In this document: one piece after another, positions 14,684-23,651 of the stretch
Layout of the letters: each line of letters starts with the position of its first letter
Position numbering within the stretch: position 1 is the stretch's first letter
Assembly (NCBI GenBank): GCA_903873395.1
Contig: CAIQOJ010000054.1
Coordinates: 62,001 to 126,000, forward strand
Direction of reading: 5' to 3'
DNA from: an uncultured Acidimicrobiaceae bacterium
GTDB taxonomy: Bacteria; Actinomycetota; Acidimicrobiia; Acidimicrobiales; RAAP-2
DNA length: 64,000 nucleotides
Notes under the pieces: generated by a model
The model's input: the letters and a program-made list of their open reading frames with translations, nothing else
Database searches by the model: none
What the model was told of the DNA's origin: nothing
Program-made: the position numbers and the translations under genes

Positions 14684-16939
14684 CTATTGGTGGCGCATCA
14701 GGTGCTCGAGTTCGGCCTCGAGGTGGAAGGGGGGCGGAGGACCGGTCGTGATGGTCACCGAGTCCAGGGAGCCCGGAGCCGGGAAAGGCGGCAGATAGTC
14801 GTCGGTCACCGGGAAGGGCCGACTCCACCCGACGGTCAAAAAGGCACCATCCGGTGCCCAACTGAGGGGGATCTGCGAAAGCGAACCCTCCGCCAAAACC
14901 TCGCCGTCAGCCTCCAGCGTCACGGTGAACCCACCATTCTCGGACGGCGCAACGACGACACGAAGAACCCGGCTGCCCGCAGGCACGGGAGCCCGGGTCG
15001 CTTCGATACGTCCGTCGACCTGCTGAAGAAGGGCCAAGTCACCGTCGAGCAGGACCAGAGCCCATCCGCTGATCCAATCCCCTTGCTCGACCACCGTGCC
15101 GGACACACCCGGTCCGACGGCCCCGTCAAAGCGGGCCGTCACCGTGTAGCCACCGAAGAGCACCGGGGCGTGAGACTCATGGACCTTGTCCCCCACCGCC
15201 AATGCATAGCGGTCTCGAAAGGACACCCACGGCAAGGCCAGATGGCCGATGCGGTTGTCGCGGGAGTCGTCCAAGGGGAACACGCCGTTGCGCTCGGCCT
15301 CGCTCTCCCACAGGGCCACCAGTTCGGCCAACCGCTCAGGGTGCACGTCGGCGAGGTCGTGACGTTCGGTCGGGTCCGACCGGGTGTCGAACAGGGACCA
15401 GCGATCGTCGGCGAAGCGCGCACTGCCCACCATGGCATCGCGCTCGGCCGCGGTGAGTTGATTGACATGGTCGGTGACGGCTTTCCAACCGTCTCGATAG
15501 ATGGCTCGACTGCCCCAGCACTCGAAGTACTGCGTCGTGTGGAGGTCCTCAAAACCGGGGTCATCGAGCACGTCTCGCTGAGACACCCCGTCCAATGACA
15601 TCTGCGGCACACCCCCCACGGAGTCCGGCATCTCCAGGCCCAAAAGATCGAGAAGGGTAGGAAGCAGATCGGTGGCATGGACGTACTGATGGCGTAGCGT
15701 TCCGGCTTGGGCGCCAAGCCCCTTGGGCCACGACACGATGAACGGGTCGCGCACCCCACCTTCGTAGGTGTAGCGCTTCCATCGCTGAAATGGCGTATTC
15801 CCGGCCAGCGCCCATCCCCAGGGATAGTGACCACTCGACCGGAAGCCACCGAGATCCTCGAGGTGGCGATACTCCTCGTCCAGATCATCAGGCTGGTCGT
15901 TGAGGTAGTGGCGCAGCTGGTTCCATGTGCCGTTCGGCCCACCTTCGGCAGAACAACCGTTGTCGCTGACCAGGACGACAATGGTGTCATCCCGCTCGCC
16001 CATCTCCTCGAGAGCTTGGAACAGGCGGCCGAGCTGGTCGTCGGCGTGGGCCACAAAAGCGGCAAAGGCCTCCATCATCCGGGCATAGAGGTGTTGGCGC
16101 TCCGGTTCGACATCGTCCCAAGGTTCCACCCAGGAAGGCCGGGGCGAGAGTTCGACCTCAGGCCCCACGATGCCGAGGGCCTGCTGGCGCTCCAAGGTGG
16201 CCTGACGCCACGCGTCCCATCCTCCGTCGAAACGACCTCGAAACCGATCGAGATAGTCCGGCGGTGCCTGATGAGGAGCGTGCGGCGCCCCACTCGCATA
16301 CCAGAGCAAAAAGGGTCGATCCGGGCTCGACAGGCGGAGATCCCTCACGTGGGCGATTGCCTCGTCGACCAGGTCGACTTCCAGGTGATAGCCCTCATCG
16401 GGAGTCCGTGGTGGCTCGACGTGGTGCTGGTCTCGCACCAAGTTGGGCGTCCACTGATTCGTCTCACCGTTGAGGAATCCGTAGTAACGCTCGAAGCCCA
16501 GACCGGTGGGCCACATATCGAAGGGCCCGGTGGCCCGCTGGTCACGAGGCACCAAGTGCCACTTCCCGATGGCGTAGGTGGCATATCCCTCCTGGTTCAA
16601 CACCTGGGCCAAGGTGCCCGCGCCCTGAGGGAACTGCCCCCGGTAACCCGGGAAGTTCAGCGGAAGGTCGGGCAGCATGCCCATGCCCACCCGGTGGTGA
16701 TTGCGTCCGGTCAGCAGACAAGCCCGAGTAGGGCTACAGATGGCGGTCGTGTGGAAGTTGGTGAACCGCACACCACGATCGGCAAGAGCATCGAGGTTCG
16801 GCGTCTCCAGATCGGATCCGTAGCAACCCAACTGGGCGAACCCGAGGTCGTCGAGGACGATGACCACAACATTGGGAGCATCGGCTCGAAAGGTGCGATC
16901 CGAGCGCGTCGGGCGAGCATCAGCAAGGGTTCGTTCCAC
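14684..16939 (-). CDS. Type I sulfatase (arylsulfatase)
   Basis: 751 residues from a GTG at 16939. The sulfatase signature C68-S-P-T-R followed by ACLLTGRN marks the cysteine converted to formylglycine; VVIVLDDLGFAQLGCYG supplies the N-terminal metal aspartates and VLVSDNGCSAEGG the later metal site. The long C-terminal part includes ATDLLPTLLDLLG and a beta-rich region, matching large actinobacterial arylsulfatases such as mycobacterial AtsA/AtsD. No signal peptide, so probably cytoplasmic. No formylglycine-generating enzyme gene is in the window. An MFS transporter gene lies 111 nt upstream on the same strand. Confidence 0.9.
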   Translation of the reverse strand: MERTLADARPTRSDRTFRADAPNVVVIVLDDLGFAQLGCYGSDLETPNLDALADRGVRFTNFHTTAICSPTRACLLTGRNHHRVGMGMLPDLPLNFPGYRGQFPQGAGTLAQVLNQEGYATYAIGKWHLVPRDQRATGPFDMWPTGLGFERYYGFLNGETNQWTPNLVRDQHHVEPPRTPDEGYHLEVDLVDEAIAHVRDLRLSSPDRPFLLWYASGAPHAPHQAPPDYLDRFRGRFDGGWDAWRQATLERQQALGIVGPEVELSPRPSWVEPWDDVEPERQHLYARMMEAFAAFVAHADDQLGRLFQALEEMGERDDTIVVLVSDNGCSAEGGPNGTWNQLRHYLNDQPDDLDEEYRHLEDLGGFRSSGHYPWGWALAGNTPFQRWKRYTYEGGVRDPFIVSWPKGLGAQAGTLRHQYVHATDLLPTLLDLLGLEMPDSVGGVPQMSLDGVSQRDVLDDPGFEDLHTTQYFECWGSRAIYRDGWKAVTDHVNQLTAAERDAMVGSARFADDRWSLFDTRSDPTERHDLADVHPERLAELVALWESEAERNGVFPLDDSRDNRIGHLALPWVSFRDRYALAVGDKVHESHAPVLFGGYTVTARFDGAVGPGVSGTVVEQGDWISGWALVLLDGDLALLQQVDGRIEATRAPVPAGSRVLRVVVAPSENGGFTVTLEADGEVLAEGSLSQIPLSWAPDGAFLTVGWSRPFPVTDDYLPPFPAPGSLDSVTITTGPPPPFHLEAELEHLMRHQ

Positions 16940-17050
16940 GTCCCGTATCTACTCCTTCCACTCGACATCGGCAATCCCACTCGTGCACGACCCTGCAGAC
17001 AGGCCACTGCGAGCGAGGTGATGCGCATCGGTCGTTCCGAGATCGGGTGA

Positions 17051-18568
17051 TCAGTCGAGTTCGGACTCCAGGTCGGTGTCATCGACGAACATGGCCCCGG
17101 TAGCTTCGAGTGCACCTTCTTCGGCCATGACGGCAGCGGTCTGGGCTTCGGTCCAGGCAGCGTCGGTGTGGCCCGAGTGCGCAGATGTCCCCAAGGTCGC
17201 TCCCGGAAGGATCCAACTCAGCGCCGCGGCGGCGATGCACATGCCGGCCGCCACCAACATGGCGATCTGGAACCCGCCGAGGTCAGGCAGGAGATGTCCG
17301 GCTGGGGTAGTGAATCGCAGAATTGCCGTGCTGAGAGCACTTCCGGTCGACAGGCCTACGTTGCGGAGCAGTTGATACAGCCCAGTGGCACTACCCGTCT
17401 CCTGATGGGGAACCGATCGGATGATGAGGCCGGGAAGGGCAGCAAAGGTGAAGCCCACGCCTAGACCCACCAAGCCCATGGTGACGAACGCCTCCCACAG
17501 GGAACGGTGGACGAGACCGAAGCTTGCCGCCCCCACACAGAACAACCCACCGCCCAGGGGGATCAGGGCCCGCATGCCTAGCCGCTGTTCGACGCGGCCG
17601 ACGAGACGACTGGCCACCAAGGTTCCCACCGAGAGCGGCATCAGGACAAAGCCTGACGTCACGACGGATGCCCCGAACCCATAACCCGTGGAAACTGGAA
17701 TTTGGATGAACTCAACGAGGACAGGAATCACCAGATACATGGCCATGCTCATCAGGAAGCCGGTCACGTCGGCGGTGAGGACGGCCCGGTTTCTCAGGTG
17801 GCGGAGTTCGACAAGCGGGTGGGTGGTGGCCAACTCGTGACGCACCCAGAGCGCGATCATGACGACCGACAAGGTCACCAAGCCCACCGAAGGAAGCGAC
17901 GTCAGGCCCCAGCCGACGACTTCGCTCAACCAGATCACGACACCCGCCACCCCGATGCTCAACAACAACGCACCGATGCCGTCAAAGGGACGCGGTTGGG
18001 CTGACGTGCGACGAGGCAGGGCGGTCCAAGCCCAGACCAGCGCCACCACGACCACGGCCCCGCCATACCAGTAGGCGGCACGGACTCCGAACAGTTGGGC
18101 AACTGCTGCCGTCAGCGGATAGCCGAGGCCGGCACCGATGGCCGTCGACACCGACAGGGTGGCAATCGCTCGCCCGGCAGCCCGCGGTGGAAGCAGCCTC
18201 CGGGCGATGGCCATGTTCACCGGGAGAATGCCGAGACCGACGCCCTGCAATGCTCGGCCGACCACCAAGACCTGGAATGTCGGAGCGATGGCCGAGAGGA
18301 CACATCCAGCCAACACGGTGAGCAGCGTGATGACGACAACCCGCCGCTGGTGAGGCCCGTCGGCCAATCGGCCAAGCAGCGGCGTGGCCAACGCTCCGGT
18401 GAGCAGGGCAGCCGTCAGCACCCATTCGGCGGTACCCAGCGTGACGTGGTCACGAGCAGCAATGCCTGGTATCAGCGGCGCGCCGAGACTCGAGACCACG
18501 GCCACCAGCAGACCGATGAACACCAAAAGTGACACCAGGCCTCGGCGCTCGCTGCTGCCGAGTTCCAC
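17051..18568 (-). CDS. MFS transporter, DHA2-like 14-TM family
   Basis: 505 residues from a GTG, with about 14 hydrophobic helices. The MFS motif after TM2 is LLGRLADGPHQRRVV; LLPPRAAGRAIATLSVSTAIGAGLGYPL fits motif C of drug:H+ antiporters. The C-terminal tail is acidic (FVDDTDLESELD). Such proteins export small lipophilic compounds using the proton gradient; the substrate is unknown. It precedes the sulfatase on the same strand and could move its product or substrate (inference). Confidence 0.85.
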   Translation of the reverse strand: MELGSSERRGLVSLLVFIGLLVAVVSSLGAPLIPGIAARDHVTLGTAEWVLTAALLTGALATPLLGRLADGPHQRRVVVITLLTVLAGCVLSAIAPTFQVLVVGRALQGVGLGILPVNMAIARRLLPPRAAGRAIATLSVSTAIGAGLGYPLTAAVAQLFGVRAAYWYGGAVVVVALVWAWTALPRRTSAQPRPFDGIGALLLSIGVAGVVIWLSEVVGWGLTSLPSVGLVTLSVVMIALWVRHELATTHPLVELRHLRNRAVLTADVTGFLMSMAMYLVIPVLVEFIQIPVSTGYGFGASVVTSGFVLMPLSVGTLVASRLVGRVEQRLGMRALIPLGGGLFCVGAASFGLVHRSLWEAFVTMGLVGLGVGFTFAALPGLIIRSVPHQETGSATGLYQLLRNVGLSTGSALSTAILRFTTPAGHLLPDLGGFQIAMLVAAGMCIAAAALSWILPGATLGTSAHSGHTDAAWTEAQTAAVMAEEGALEATGAMFVDDTDLESELD

Positions 18569-18752
18569 GTCCTCAGCCTAGCGACCCTGCCCCACCCCCA
18601 CCGCAGCCTCCTCACCCGGCGGTCTGACCCCACCTCACGTTCGAGCCTGGCTTCAAGGCCGCACGGCACCTGACGAGGAGTACACGCTCCTGTCTTCTCC
18701 GTCCGCTGGCCACTAGCGTCTGAGCACTCACCGAATCGACAGAGGAGGCACA

Positions 18753-19622
18753 GTGCCCGCCGTCCCAGCTAATGGAATCGAACTTGAGTACCAGACCTTC
18801 GGGCCTGAAGACGGGCCGGCACTTCTCCTGATCCACGGCCTGGGCGCGCAGATGACCGATTGGCCCAGTATGGCCATCGATGGGCTGATCGGCGCCGGCT
18901 TCCACGTGATCGCCTTCGACAACCGCGACCAGGGTCGCTCGACGTGGTTCGACGAGGCGGGTGCGCCCGACATCGGTGCCCTCTTGGTCGACAGCGACGT
19001 CGACGTTCCCTATCTCTTGTCGGACATGGCTGCCGATGCCGCAGCCCTGCTCGAAGCCCTCGCCATCCCGTCGGCCCATGTGCTCGGCGTATCCATGGGC
19101 GGGATGATCGCCCAGCAGTTGACCATCGACCATCCACACGTTGTCACCACGTTGACTTCGATCATGTCCACCCCGTCCCCAACCGTCGGTCCACCCACCC
19201 CGGAGGCAACGGCCGCCCTCCTGGTCCCGGCCGTTGACGAGCGCAGTGCCGCCATCGAGCAGTCAGTGGCAACCTCTCGGATCATCGCCTCGCCGGGCTT
19301 TCCCTTTGACGAAGCCGGTCTGCGCTCACGCGCCGAAGTCCACTTCGACCGTGGCCACCACCCGGTGGGGACAGGCCGTCAACTAGCGGCAATCCTGGCC
19401 TCGCCGGATCGCCGTCCTGGCCTGGCTGAGGTGACCGTGCCGACCCTTGTCGTCCACGGAGACAGTGATCCGTTGGTCACCCTTCCCGGTGGCCTGGCCA
19501 CGGCCGAAGCGGTTCCCGGAGCGGAACTTTGGGTGATCAAAGGCATGGGACATGACCTGCCTGCCCAGGTCATCCCCGAACTCTGCACGCGCCAGGCTGC
19601 GCTGGCTGCCGTCGCCTCCTGA
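18753..19622 (+). CDS. Alpha/beta-fold hydrolase
   Basis: 289 residues from GTG 18753 with AGAGGAGG 4-5 nt upstream. Oxyanion loop HGLGAQM, FDNRDQGRS after strand 4, nucleophile elbow GVSMGG (Ser near residue 117), a late Asp in VHGDSDPLV and a His in GMGHDLP complete a standard catalytic triad. Soluble, no signal peptide. Family members include esterases, lactonases and aromatic ring-fission hydrolases; the DNRDQGRST wording resembles the esterase/lipase LipV-like branch. No clear operon partner. Confidence 0.85.
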   Translation: MPAVPANGIELEYQTFGPEDGPALLLIHGLGAQMTDWPSMAIDGLIGAGFHVIAFDNRDQGRSTWFDEAGAPDIGALLVDSDVDVPYLLSDMAADAAALLEALAIPSAHVLGVSMGGMIAQQLTIDHPHVVTTLTSIMSTPSPTVGPPTPEATAALLVPAVDERSAAIEQSVATSRIIASPGFPFDEAGLRSRAEVHFDRGHHPVGTGRQLAAILASPDRRPGLAEVTVPTLVVHGDSDPLVTLPGGLATAEAVPGAELWVIKGMGHDLPAQVIPELCTRQAALAAVAS

Positions 19623-19729
19623 GCAGAGCGACGGGGTCCTTCGCCCTCGGTGACTCATCCGCCGTTCGACCTCGGCACAGGACGTGCGCAACTGGGGTCA
19701 ATCAGGCGAAGGTCAACGGGGGGTGTCAC

Positions 19730-19785
19730 CAACTGGCCTCAGGCAACTGGCCTCAGGCAACTGGCATCAGGTATCTGGCTTCAGG
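19730..19785. repeat. Tandem array, 14-bp unit CAACTGGCCTCAGG, 4 copies
   Basis: Two perfect copies, a third with one change and a fourth with more. It lies in the convergent gap between the alpha/beta hydrolase and the methyltransferase. Confidence 0.9.
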
Positions 19786-19798
19786 CAGCGCCACAACG

Positions 19799-20635
19799 TC
19801 AGCGGCGTCGAGCTACCAGGTGCATATACATGGCCGTCATCGGCTCCTCGGGAGAGTGAGGTTGCGGGCTGTCACAGGAGAAGACCCGCTCGACCACGAG
19901 ATCGCGCATGGCGAGTTCGTTGATGGCGCCAGCCAGGGTGATGAAGTGCACGAGCAGGCCGAACTCATGGGCCGCAAATGGGGCGATCCCCCAACTTCCC
20001 TTGTCAACAGTGGAGGCGCTGAGCCGACGCCAGTTGCGCAGTGCTCGGACCCACGATGCGTCCTGGTCGCCGTCGATGCCGCCAACCTTCTCGCCCACCA
20101 GCCGGGCAGGGAGCAGCGAGCCCGGCATCCACGGGATCGGTTCGGCCGTACCCGGATGCGCCCCGAAGAGCGGATTGTCCTTGTTCAGGGTGGAATAGAC
20201 AAAGAGTCCATTGGGCTCCAACACCCGTGCCACCTCGTCGAGCACCTGCTCTCGCCCCTCGTGGTCAACGGCATCGATTCCGTTATTGGAGAAACACACC
20301 AGCGCTTTGGAAGCGGTATCGACCATGTGCAGATCGCGAGCATCGCCCAACACCACCGTGACGTCAGGATGTCGAGACCGACAGAGTTCGACCATTTCAG
20401 GTGAGTAGTCGACCCCCAGATAGTCACTCGACATCAAGCGCATCAGGGCCACGGTCCGCCCGCCTCCCACGCCGAGGTCGAGCACCGGGCGGCCCCGCAT
20501 CTCATCGGCAACGGCCAACAGCGCCCCGAGTTCGCCGGGGTCTGCCCAGCCCTCGATGGCGAACTCGTCAACGACATGTCCCCACAGGGGGATATTGACC
20601 GGATCCAATCCGATGTCGTCAACATCTGTTTTCAC
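19799..20635 (-). CDS. Class I SAM-dependent methyltransferase
   Basis: 278 residues from GTG 20635 (VKTDVDDIG); the longer track ORF would run into the divergent gene upstream and adds a region without family-like sequence. Motif I is VLDLGVGGGRT near residue 52, followed by YLGVDYSPEMVELC, DARDLHMVD and LVCFSNNGIDAV, the layout of methyltransferase domain 25-type small-molecule enzymes. The latter half (SLLPARLVGEKVGGIDG, DLVVERVFSCD) is unassigned. Substrate unknown. Confidence 0.78.
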   Translation of the reverse strand: MKTDVDDIGLDPVNIPLWGHVVDEFAIEGWADPGELGALLAVADEMRGRPVLDLGVGGGRTVALMRLMSSDYLGVDYSPEMVELCRSRHPDVTVVLGDARDLHMVDTASKALVCFSNNGIDAVDHEGREQVLDEVARVLEPNGLFVYSTLNKDNPLFGAHPGTAEPIPWMPGSLLPARLVGEKVGGIDGDQDASWVRALRNWRRLSASTVDKGSWGIAPFAAHEFGLLVHFITLAGAINELAMRDLVVERVFSCDSPQPHSPEEPMTAMYMHLVARRR

Positions 20636-20757
20636 GGCCAGATCATGCCACGGACGGGCCCACCTCGGCTCGTCTCGCCCGAAGCGCAAAAGTGTCACAC
20701 TCTTCGGATGCACCGTCGAGACAAGGCGGACTGTCGCGGCACCTACGGGTGGGTGTG

Positions 20758-22455
20758 ATGCCGGGGGTATCGCACAATGGATGGTCTGCCATTCCTGCGT
20801 GGATCGGCCCCGACGAGCGCCCTCGGATGACGTGGTGGTCACTCCCCTCTTCTCCGTCGAACGGCGTAGGGGTCGTCATCGTCCCTCCGGTCGGCTACGA
20901 AGCTTGGTCAGCCCATCGGACGTTACGCACCGTGGCCGAAGGTCTCGCGGCGCGCGGGTGCACCGTTGTGCGTTACGACCCGGATGCCACCGGGGACTCT
21001 GCTGGGGAATCCTGGGATGCGGGACGTATGCCCGCATGGAAATCCGACGTCGGCCTCGCTGCTGATGCACTGCGCCACCAAGGTGCTGCGTCCATCGTGT
21101 TGCTCGGCCTGCGCGCCGGGGCTTCGCTGGCCCTCGACCAGGCACATGCCGTTGAGGCGTCAGCCGTTGTGGCCTGGGCGCCCATCAACTCAGGGCGCCG
21201 CCTGGCCCGCCAGCTCCGACTCCTGTCCACGTCAGTACCCGACGGTGCGCCTGTTCCCCATGGTGATCGCGCTGTGGTGCTGGCTGGTTCGGTATTCACC
21301 GAAGAGACCTTGGACGAACTGGCCGCACTTGATCTGTTCGAACTCACGGCCGCACCCGCCTCGAAGATCCTTGTCATCGAACGAGATGACCAGCAGCATG
21401 ACGGTGCCTTGGTTGCCCATCTGACCAGCCTGGGCGCGACCGTCGACCGGCACTCCGCCGATGACATCGGCACTGCCATCGATCGACCCACGGAGTATGC
21501 CGAGGTGCCCGAAGCGTCCGTTGCGCTGGTCTGCGACTGGGTAGCTGGCGTCGTGCCGACGATTGATGGCCAGCACAGTGCGGTACCACCACGATCCCCT
21601 ACGGGCCTCGGTCCACCTGCGCGCACGCAGGCCCGTATGCACTGGGGCGACACATTGGTCGACGAGGAGGTACTCGCCATCGGGCGCAACAACCTCGTCG
21701 GAGTTCTGACTCGTCCCCAGCGGTCACCCAGGGCAACCGTGCTGTGGCTCAACTCAGGCTCAGAGCACCATGTCGGACCAGGACGCGCATGGGTCGAATA
21801 CGGACGCACGCTTGCTGCTTCTGGATTCGCCTCCGTGCGCATCGATCTGTCCGGATGGGGGGAGAGCCCTGACCACGGACATGCACCTGGCCGGCCTTAC
21901 GACCCACACTGCGTATCCGAGACAATCCAGGCTGGCGAGGCCCTTGCCGAGAGCAACCTCGGTCCGATCGTTGTGGCCGGGCTGTGCGCTGGGGCGTGGG
22001 TGGCCCTGCGAGCCGCCCTCGATCACCCGTTCGCCGGCGTGGTGGCATTCAATCCGCAGCTCTACTGGCAGCCTGGGGATCCCATCGAGGCCAACATTGC
22101 GACAGAGACACGGCCACGACGACATTCCGAGATAGCCCGCATCGAGCGTCTCCGGCACTGGGGGGTGTGGTCAGCCCTCGACGCCGTCGGGATTCGTCAT
22201 CCGGCGGCGCGGTGGCTACGGGCGCTCGAGCGCACGGGGACACCCACATTGATGGCCTTTGCCGAGGATGATGACGGCCTGCAGTTCATCGAAAGCCGTC
22301 TCGCTCGCTCCTGGTCGGCGGTGCGTCGAAGTGGGAACATCGACCTCGCCGTTGTCGACGGCATCGACCACTCGATGCACCGCCACTGGCTGCGACCACG
22401 CATGATCGATGCGGTGACCTCATGGCTCACCACCACGTTTCCCGCCGACAGATGA
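20758..22455 (+). CDS. Tandem alpha/beta-hydrolase fusion with altered nucleophile elbows
   Basis: 565 residues from ATG 20758; GTG 20692 is an alternative start. Two consecutive hydrolase-like modules. The first has VVIVPPVGYE, RYDPDATGDS and an elbow reading GLRAG, with Arg where the nucleophile should be. The second starts near residue 310 (LVGVLTRPQ), has LWLNSGSEHHVGPGR, RIDLSGWGES and the elbow GLCAG, with Cys at the nucleophile position, and ends with a His in DGIDHSMHRH. Elbows of the GLRxG and GLCxA type are known from exosortase-associated hydrolases 1 and 2 of polysaccharide loci; this looks like a fusion of that kind, though no exosortase is visible here. Confidence 0.7.
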   Translation: MPGVSHNGWSAIPAWIGPDERPRMTWWSLPSSPSNGVGVVIVPPVGYEAWSAHRTLRTVAEGLAARGCTVVRYDPDATGDSAGESWDAGRMPAWKSDVGLAADALRHQGAASIVLLGLRAGASLALDQAHAVEASAVVAWAPINSGRRLARQLRLLSTSVPDGAPVPHGDRAVVLAGSVFTEETLDELAALDLFELTAAPASKILVIERDDQQHDGALVAHLTSLGATVDRHSADDIGTAIDRPTEYAEVPEASVALVCDWVAGVVPTIDGQHSAVPPRSPTGLGPPARTQARMHWGDTLVDEEVLAIGRNNLVGVLTRPQRSPRATVLWLNSGSEHHVGPGRAWVEYGRTLAASGFASVRIDLSGWGESPDHGHAPGRPYDPHCVSETIQAGEALAESNLGPIVVAGLCAGAWVALRAALDHPFAGVVAFNPQLYWQPGDPIEANIATETRPRRHSEIARIERLRHWGVWSALDAVGIRHPAARWLRALERTGTPTLMAFAEDDDGLQFIESRLARSWSAVRRSGNIDLAVVDGIDHSMHRHWLRPRMIDAVTSWLTTTFPADR

Positions 22456-22463
22456 CCTCCGCC

Positions 22464-22496
22464 CGTCCCGAGGGCCCTGGAACAACCCTCGGGACG
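22464..22496. terminator. Bidirectional terminator hairpin
   Basis: Perfect 11-bp stem CGTCCCGAGGG / CCCTCGGGACG with an 11-nt loop, between the convergent hydrolase-fusion and repeat-protein genes. No U-tract on either side, so it may act as a blocking hairpin. Confidence 0.65.
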
Positions 22497-22503
22497 AGCG
22501 CGC

Positions 22504-23547
22504 TCAGCAGTAGGCCCTGATACCCGCACTGCCCAGCGGACGGGTTCCGACGACGCAGACACCCAGCCAGGCCGTAGAGATTCCAAATACCGGCTGGCGG
22601 AGGTCGGACCCGGCCATCGAGCCCAGGAACGGCGCTGACCCGAAGGCGAACACTCCACCGTCGGCACCTGAAAGCCAGTAGCCGCCCCCCAAGGGATCGG
22701 CGGCAATGCCGGTCATCGGAGCATTCAGGTCGGTTCCGGCCATTGCGCCGGCAAAGGTGGCGTCCCCGAAGGAGAACACCCCGCCGTCAGCCCCCACCAG
22801 CCAGTAGCCACCTCCATCAGGAGTAGCTGCCATGCCGACGATGGGCTCGTTCAACGGCTGACCACCCATCGACCCGAAGAAGCCTGCCGTTCCGAACGCG
22901 AAGACCCCGCCGTCGGAATCGACCGTCCAGTAGCCACCTCCGTCGGGCGTGGCCGCAATGGCCACCGGCATGCCGTTAGTACCAGCACCACCGGTGGCTG
23001 AAGACTCATCCCCGTGCAAGACAGCGTCACCAAACGCGGCGACACTCCCCATCCCGCTGAGGTCCGAGTTGAGTACCCAATACCCCAGCCCTGACGATGT
23101 TGAGGCCATCGACACCGAGTCGGGCCACAGATCCGCCCCACCGGTGTTCGATGCCGTGCGGTCACCGTGGGAGACGGCGGCCCCATAGGCCGTGATCGCT
23201 CCGGTGTAGGCATTGAGGATCCAGTAGCCGGTTCCATTAGGCATCGTGGCCATGGACCAGCACTCGCCGTAAGGCATGTCTCGATCAGTCGTGTTGGGAG
23301 GACAGGTCGCAGGATCCGAAGCGGCCGAGCCCAGGAAGTTCGACCCGAACGAGAAGATGCCGCCGTCACCGGCCACCAATCGATATCCCGGTTCAGCGAT
23401 GTGAGGCTGGGTCGCGGCCCCTACGGAGCCGACGCCTCCTACAACTGCACCCACAGCCGCTCCGATGACCACCGCCAGGGCCGGCACTCCCCACCGTCGC
23501 GCTCGACTACCTGTCCGCCGTCCGGCAACCCGTTGAGAACGCACCAT
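22504..23547 (-). CDS. Secreted repeat protein (42-residue GYW-DGG-FxFG repeats)
   Basis: 347 residues from ATG 23547, with GCGGAGG 9 nt upstream; the track start at 23703 adds unlikely sequence. A basic N-terminus and long hydrophobic segment (VPALAVVIGAAVGAVVGGVG) form a signal peptide. The rest consists of degenerate then regular 42-residue repeats such as GGGYWLVGADGGVFSFGDA followed by F.GAMAG.DLN.PM.GIAADP. The same repeat occurs in the NlpC/P60 protein at 41.2 kb. Probably a propeller-like, cell-surface binding domain; no catalytic domain is attached. It ends with a small Cys-containing cap (VCVVGTRPLGSAGIRAYC). Confidence 0.75.
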   Translation of the reverse strand: MVRSQRVAGRRTGSRARRWGVPALAVVIGAAVGAVVGGVGSVGAATQPHIAEPGYRLVAGDGGIFSFGSNFLGSAASDPATCPPNTTDRDMPYGECWSMATMPNGTGYWILNAYTGAITAYGAAVSHGDRTASNTGGADLWPDSVSMASTSSGLGYWVLNSDLSGMGSVAAFGDAVLHGDESSATGGAGTNGMPVAIAATPDGGGYWTVDSDGGVFAFGTAGFFGSMGGQPLNEPIVGMAATPDGGGYWLVGADGGVFSFGDATFAGAMAGTDLNAPMTGIAADPLGGGYWLSGADGGVFAFGSAPFLGSMAGSDLRQPVFGISTAWLGVCVVGTRPLGSAGIRAYC

Positions 23548-23651
23548 GACTGTCAACCTCCGCTCGCCGTGACCATCGTGACCTGGCAAGTGTTGCGCGG
23601 ACGCCCCCATCCCGACAGGGTCGAAAGTCATGGAGTCGCTACGCTTCCCAT

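Noticed and set aside
14687-15598. 303-residue plus-strand ORF
   Set aside because: Complement of the sulfatase C-terminal half; no domain recognised.
15707-17050. 447-residue plus-strand ORF
   Set aside because: Antisense to the sulfatase gene along its length, with no coherent motif; a high-GC shadow.
19730-19785. Possible mini-CRISPR
   Set aside because: The 14-bp units are directly adjacent with no spacers and no cas genes are present; the same holds for the other arrays.
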